From positions 1 to 64,000 of the forward strand of contig NZ_SJXD01000029.1 in NCBI RefSeq assembly GCF_004336745.1: 64,000 nt of DNA, written 5' to 3'. The translations under genes and the position numbers were made by a program. Source of the DNA: Roseococcus sp. SYP-B2431. Its GTDB lineage: Bacteria > Pseudomonadota > Alphaproteobacteria > Acetobacterales > Acetobacteraceae. Every line of letters starts with the position of its first letter. The stretch's first letter is position 1. Below are positions 63,203-64,000 of this stretch, piece by piece. The notes under the pieces are model-generated. The model worked only from the letters and a program-made list of their open reading frames with translations, was not told the DNA's origin and did not search any database.

Positions 63203-63805
63203 TCACGGCGCGGCGGAAAACCCGGCGAAGGCCGCATCCACGATCCGGTCGATGAAGGCGTCGGTCACCGTCTCGCCGGAGACGATCTTGCGATAGTAGA
63301 TCGGCCCGTAGATGGCATCGAGGAACTCGTCCGGGTCCGTCCCCGCCGCCACCTCGCCCGCGCGGATGGCCTGCATCAGCAGCAGCCGCGTCTGGGCCCG
63401 CCGCGGACGGGCGATCTGCTCGGAATAGGCTTCGGCCAGCATGGGGTCGGTCTGCTTGGCGCCGATGAGCGCGGTGATCGCCTGGCCCTCCAGGCTGTTC
63501 AGCAACCGGTTGGTGGCCTTGAGCTGCCGCCGGAAGCGCTCGCGGTGGCTCCCGGCCGGCCCGTCCTCGGCGATCGGCGCCATCCGCGCGGAGACGCAGG
63601 CCAGAGCCACGGCCGCGCGGTTGGGCCACCAGCGATAGATCGTGGTTTTCGCCACGCCGGCCCGCGCGGCCACCGCCTCCATGGTGACGGCGTGGAACCC
63701 GCCCTCGGCCAGCAGTTCCGCCGTGGCGGACAGGATCTTTCCGCGGGCTTCGGGGCTGCGCGGGCGGCCCCGGCGCGCGGCCCCCGCCGCCGCCACGGCG
63801 GTCAC
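63203..63805 (-). CDS. TetR/AcrR-family regulator
   Basis: 200 residues. The N-terminal HTH is typical: KILSATAELLAEGGFHAVTM, AVAARAGVAKTTIYRWW and PNRAAVALACV. The C-terminal ligand-binding half is helical, with ITALIGAKQTDPMLAEAYSE and GPIYYRKIVSGETV, as in the TetR_C_11-type group. The GTG start overlaps the stop of the upstream GntR-type gene (GTGA), so the two regulators are made together. Its ligand and targets are unknown; it faces away from the PEP-CTERM 2 promoter region. Confidence 0.92.
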   Translation of the reverse strand: MTAVAAAGAARRGRPRSPEARGKILSATAELLAEGGFHAVTMEAVAARAGVAKTTIYRWWPNRAAVALACVSARMAPIAEDGPAGSHRERFRRQLKATNRLLNSLEGQAITALIGAKQTDPMLAEAYSEQIARPRRAQTRLLLMQAIRAGEVAAGTDPDEFLDAIYGPIYYRKIVSGETVTDAFIDRIVDAAFAGFSAAP

Positions 63806-64000
63806 TCCGAGGGGCCGGCCTTGGGCCGGCGCTCGGCGAGGCCGATGGGCGGACGCCGGGCCGACCGGCGCTGCGCCGCCTCGCGCACATCCTGCGTGAC
63901 GACCCGCACGCGGCTCTCGTAAGCGTGGCGGATATGCGCCCGCGCGGCCTCCTCGGCCCGGGCCGGATCGCGCGCCACGATGGCGGCGACGATCTCTGCA
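63802..64000 (-). CDS. GntR-family regulator, C-terminal end (partial)
   Basis: About 66 codons enter from the right edge. AEIVAAIVARDPARAEEAAR, AHIRHAYESRVRV and a basic tail match the last helices of FadR/GntR-type effector (FCD) domains, in which a conserved H-x-x-I...A..A..A...H pattern occurs. The DNA-binding half lies beyond the window. The stop overlaps the TetR start. Confidence 0.75.
   Translation of the reverse strand, partial: AEIVAAIVARDPARAEEAARAHIRHAYESRVRVVTQDVREAAQRRSARRPPIGLAERRPKAGPSE

Overview
The window is high-GC DNA whose genes are packed with 4-nt or TGATG overlaps. Protein families and style suggest an alphaproteobacterium, plausibly a Roseomonas-like member of the Acetobacteraceae; this is inferred from family resemblance only. 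Most of the window is an exosortase A (XrtA)/PEP-CTERM exopolysaccharide locus. The left edge is a decayed, visibly less GC-rich accessory region.

Left edge (1-6545): gene fragments (an unknown 3' end, an RtcB C-terminus, a thermonuclease-like piece, a mobile-element primase C-terminus), then one intact 1548-codon minus-strand gene with an Mrr-like nuclease, a STAND-type NTPase and a very long helical C-terminus. That is the architecture of Avs-type antiviral proteins. The region ends in short direct repeats and a 50-bp copy of the 3' part of tRNA-Phe, which marks an integration site. A TAXI-type binding protein and a proline-rich membrane protein (6.9-9.8 kb) follow.

Core locus (9.97-49.96 kb): one PEP-CTERM protein gene, then a nine-gene minus-strand operon (21289 back to 10827): Wza-like exporter, Wzz-like chain-length protein, tyrosine autokinase, outer-membrane beta-barrel, AAA ATPase, DUF3473 deacetylase, FemAB-like protein, glycosyltransferase, exosortase A. 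A plus-strand operon starts divergently at 21599: sugar-phosphate transferase, PrsK histidine kinase, PrsR sigma-54 activator, PrsT TPR protein, O-ligase, a tiny membrane protein, a GT4 transferase and a putative polysaccharide-degrading enzyme. Downstream are two GT2 enzymes, an epimerase, an XrtA-associated amidotransferase, a flippase, more glycosyltransferases, two GNAT-like proteins, a GT4-deacetylase fusion and a methyltransferase. Together these can start, extend, decorate, flip, polymerise and export one polysaccharide, and anchor PEP-CTERM proteins at the cell surface.

Right part (50.4-64 kb): a large unanchored paralogue of the putative polysaccharide-degrading enzyme with two carbohydrate-binding repeats, an XRE regulator, a giant CheB/CheR/PAS/kinase/REC/REC/LuxR protein whose esterase and kinase active sites look dead, a type I secretion ATPase/adaptor pair, a second PEP-CTERM gene, and a translationally coupled GntR-TetR regulator pair.

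The strongest links between parts are near-consensus sigma-54 promoters in front of both PEP-CTERM genes, matching the PrsK/PrsR sigma-54 system encoded here, and the two paralogous putative polysaccharide-degrading enzymes, one of which may use the nearby type I secretion system.
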